A stretch of DNA of 64,000 bases from Castanea sativa (taxonomy: Eukaryota; Streptophyta; Magnoliopsida; Fagales; Fagaceae). The stretch is from NCBI RefSeq assembly GCF_040712315.1, contig NC_134013.1, positions 64,015,501 to 64,079,500 on the forward strand, written 5' to 3'. The first letter of the stretch is position 1. Each line of letters begins with the position of its first letter. The position numbers and the translations under genes are program-made. A model generated the notes under the pieces. It saw nothing but the letters and a program-made list of their open reading frames with translations, made no database searches and had not been told where the DNA came from. Shown piece by piece: positions 62,977 to 64,000 of this stretch.

Positions 62977-64000
62977 TTAACGTTTCACAAAGGACTTAAG
63001 CCATTTTGCAGACTTCTTGGGGATTCTGTTCAAGTTATTAAGATAATCTGTGTAAGCAAGCCCAAATCGAGCAGTGTAGCCTGACCCCATTTCCATGCAG
63101 TCCATTAAAGCCCACATGAAGTATCCATTTACGTTTACCCCCTTCCTGCACTCAAACAACAAATAATCTTTATGATGACTTTGTTTTATCGGACAAATTT
63201 GTTTTATGGGCCTATTTATGAATAATATTGGCTACCATCGAAAGCTACTTGTTAGTACTTAGCACTTAATTTGAACTTACTTCATGGCTTCTGAAATAGC
63301 AGAAAGATGGCTTTTAATATATTTAATTCGCGCATTGTCTTCCAGTGCAGTCTTTATTGGGATAGTATCGTTTCGTTTCTCTGGATATCCTGTTTCAAAG
63401 CATGTATAACTTGATTATATATCAAGATTAAAAAAAAACAAATTGTGATGTTTTTTTTTCTCTTGATTAATGTTGAAAAAAAATTAAGGAGCTATTTTAC
63501 ATTAATTACTAACCATTTTCAGTAACGTAGAACTTCGGATTGTTGTATTCTTTCTTCATATAAATCAATGCATCCCTTAACCCTTGTGGATAGATATACA
63601 TTTGAGTGCTACCTGGTGTCTGGTTTAACAATGAAATGACATGTTCTTAGATGAGTCTTCAAGTCATTGAGTTTAATCAATGTGTAAACAATTTAAAATG
63701 AAACAATCTTACCCGATCACCAATGGGTTTCCCATTTCTATCAACTATGGCAAATGCAACAAACAGGAAAGATGGATTAGATAATACTATAGCTACCAAA
63801 ATCATATCTATGCCATATTCAATTACAAGCTAAATTAAGATGTTTTGCTAAGGAAATCACAAAGTTTACCTTTGAGCTCAGCGTACTGGTATTGACTATA
63901 GGTAGAATAGTTATCATCTTTATCAAATTGGTGGGAAAGTGCGTATCTGGATGTATAATAATTGACACCAATAAAATCAAAGGACCCTTTCACTAAATCC
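62977..64000 (-). CDS. GH1 beta-glucosidase copy F, 3' exons, runs off the window
   Basis: Exons seen: 12 (62977-63145, stop TAA), 11 (63281-63389), 10 (63514-63619), 9 (63713-63744) and the start of 8 from the 3' side (63870 to beyond 64000). Lengths equal those of copies C and D, splice sites are intact, and no stop or frameshift is visible. The ITENG-type nucleophile motif is kept. The exon 12 motif again reads MEMGSGY. The sequence is closer to copy D than to C (for example SGYTARFGLAYTDY). The upstream half, with the acid/base and the leader, is outside the window, so functionality cannot be judged. It would act as a beta-glucosidase on an unknown glucoside. Confidence 0.85.

Overview
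The window is nuclear DNA of a flowering plant. It has AT-rich intergenic DNA, GT-AG introns, CT/GA and TA microsatellites, and dense Ty3/gypsy, Ty1/copia, Mutator, hAT and PIF/Harbinger-like elements. A woody eudicot is likely; a Fagales-type tree is my guess only. There are no prokaryotic features, rRNA or tRNA genes.

The backbone is a decayed tandem array of glycoside hydrolase family 1 (GH1) beta-glucosidase genes, nearly all on the minus strand. They are copy A (3.7-5.3 kb, broken), copy B (10.9-25.6 kb, split by a gypsy element), copy C (27.3-30.7 kb, the only complete copy: 12 exons, 542 codons), copy D (34.7-37.6 kb for exons 2-12, exon 1 at 46.2-46.5 kb), copy E (54.1-61.5 kb, split by a copia element) and copy F (62.98 kb to the window end, still open). 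Two plus-strand exon relics (7.6-7.9 kb and 34.06-34.13 kb) show that inversions also occurred. Copy C encodes a likely plastid-targeted enzyme with TINEP (acid/base) and ITENG (nucleophile) motifs. Its usual Glu-Trp sugar-binding pair reads Glu-Met, as in copies B, D and F.

The rest is mostly layered mobile DNA, much of it with exact ends and target-site duplications (TSDs). A 9.95-kb gypsy element (14274-24226, TSD ATTAA) has a Tat/Retand-like layout with an antisense extra ORF and a 68-bp tandem array. It sits in exon 4 of copy B. A copia element (54479-60821, TSD CCAAC) sits at the exon 10 edge of copy E and was itself hit by two solo LTRs. Three more solo LTRs lie at 918-1683, 8863-9786 and 61841-62607. 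Mutator-type elements include one with a decayed MuDR-like transposase (41.6-46.1 kb), a foldback element full of palindromes (48621-49349) and a Pack-MULE (49381-50924, TSD TAAAACAAA) carrying an open reading frame for a stress-response A/B-barrel protein fragment.

Together these describe a tandem enzyme family being dismantled by insertions. Copy C, perhaps copy F, and possibly copy D if its first splice is rescued, are the functional candidates. The Pack-MULE ORF is the clearest candidate for a new chimeric gene.
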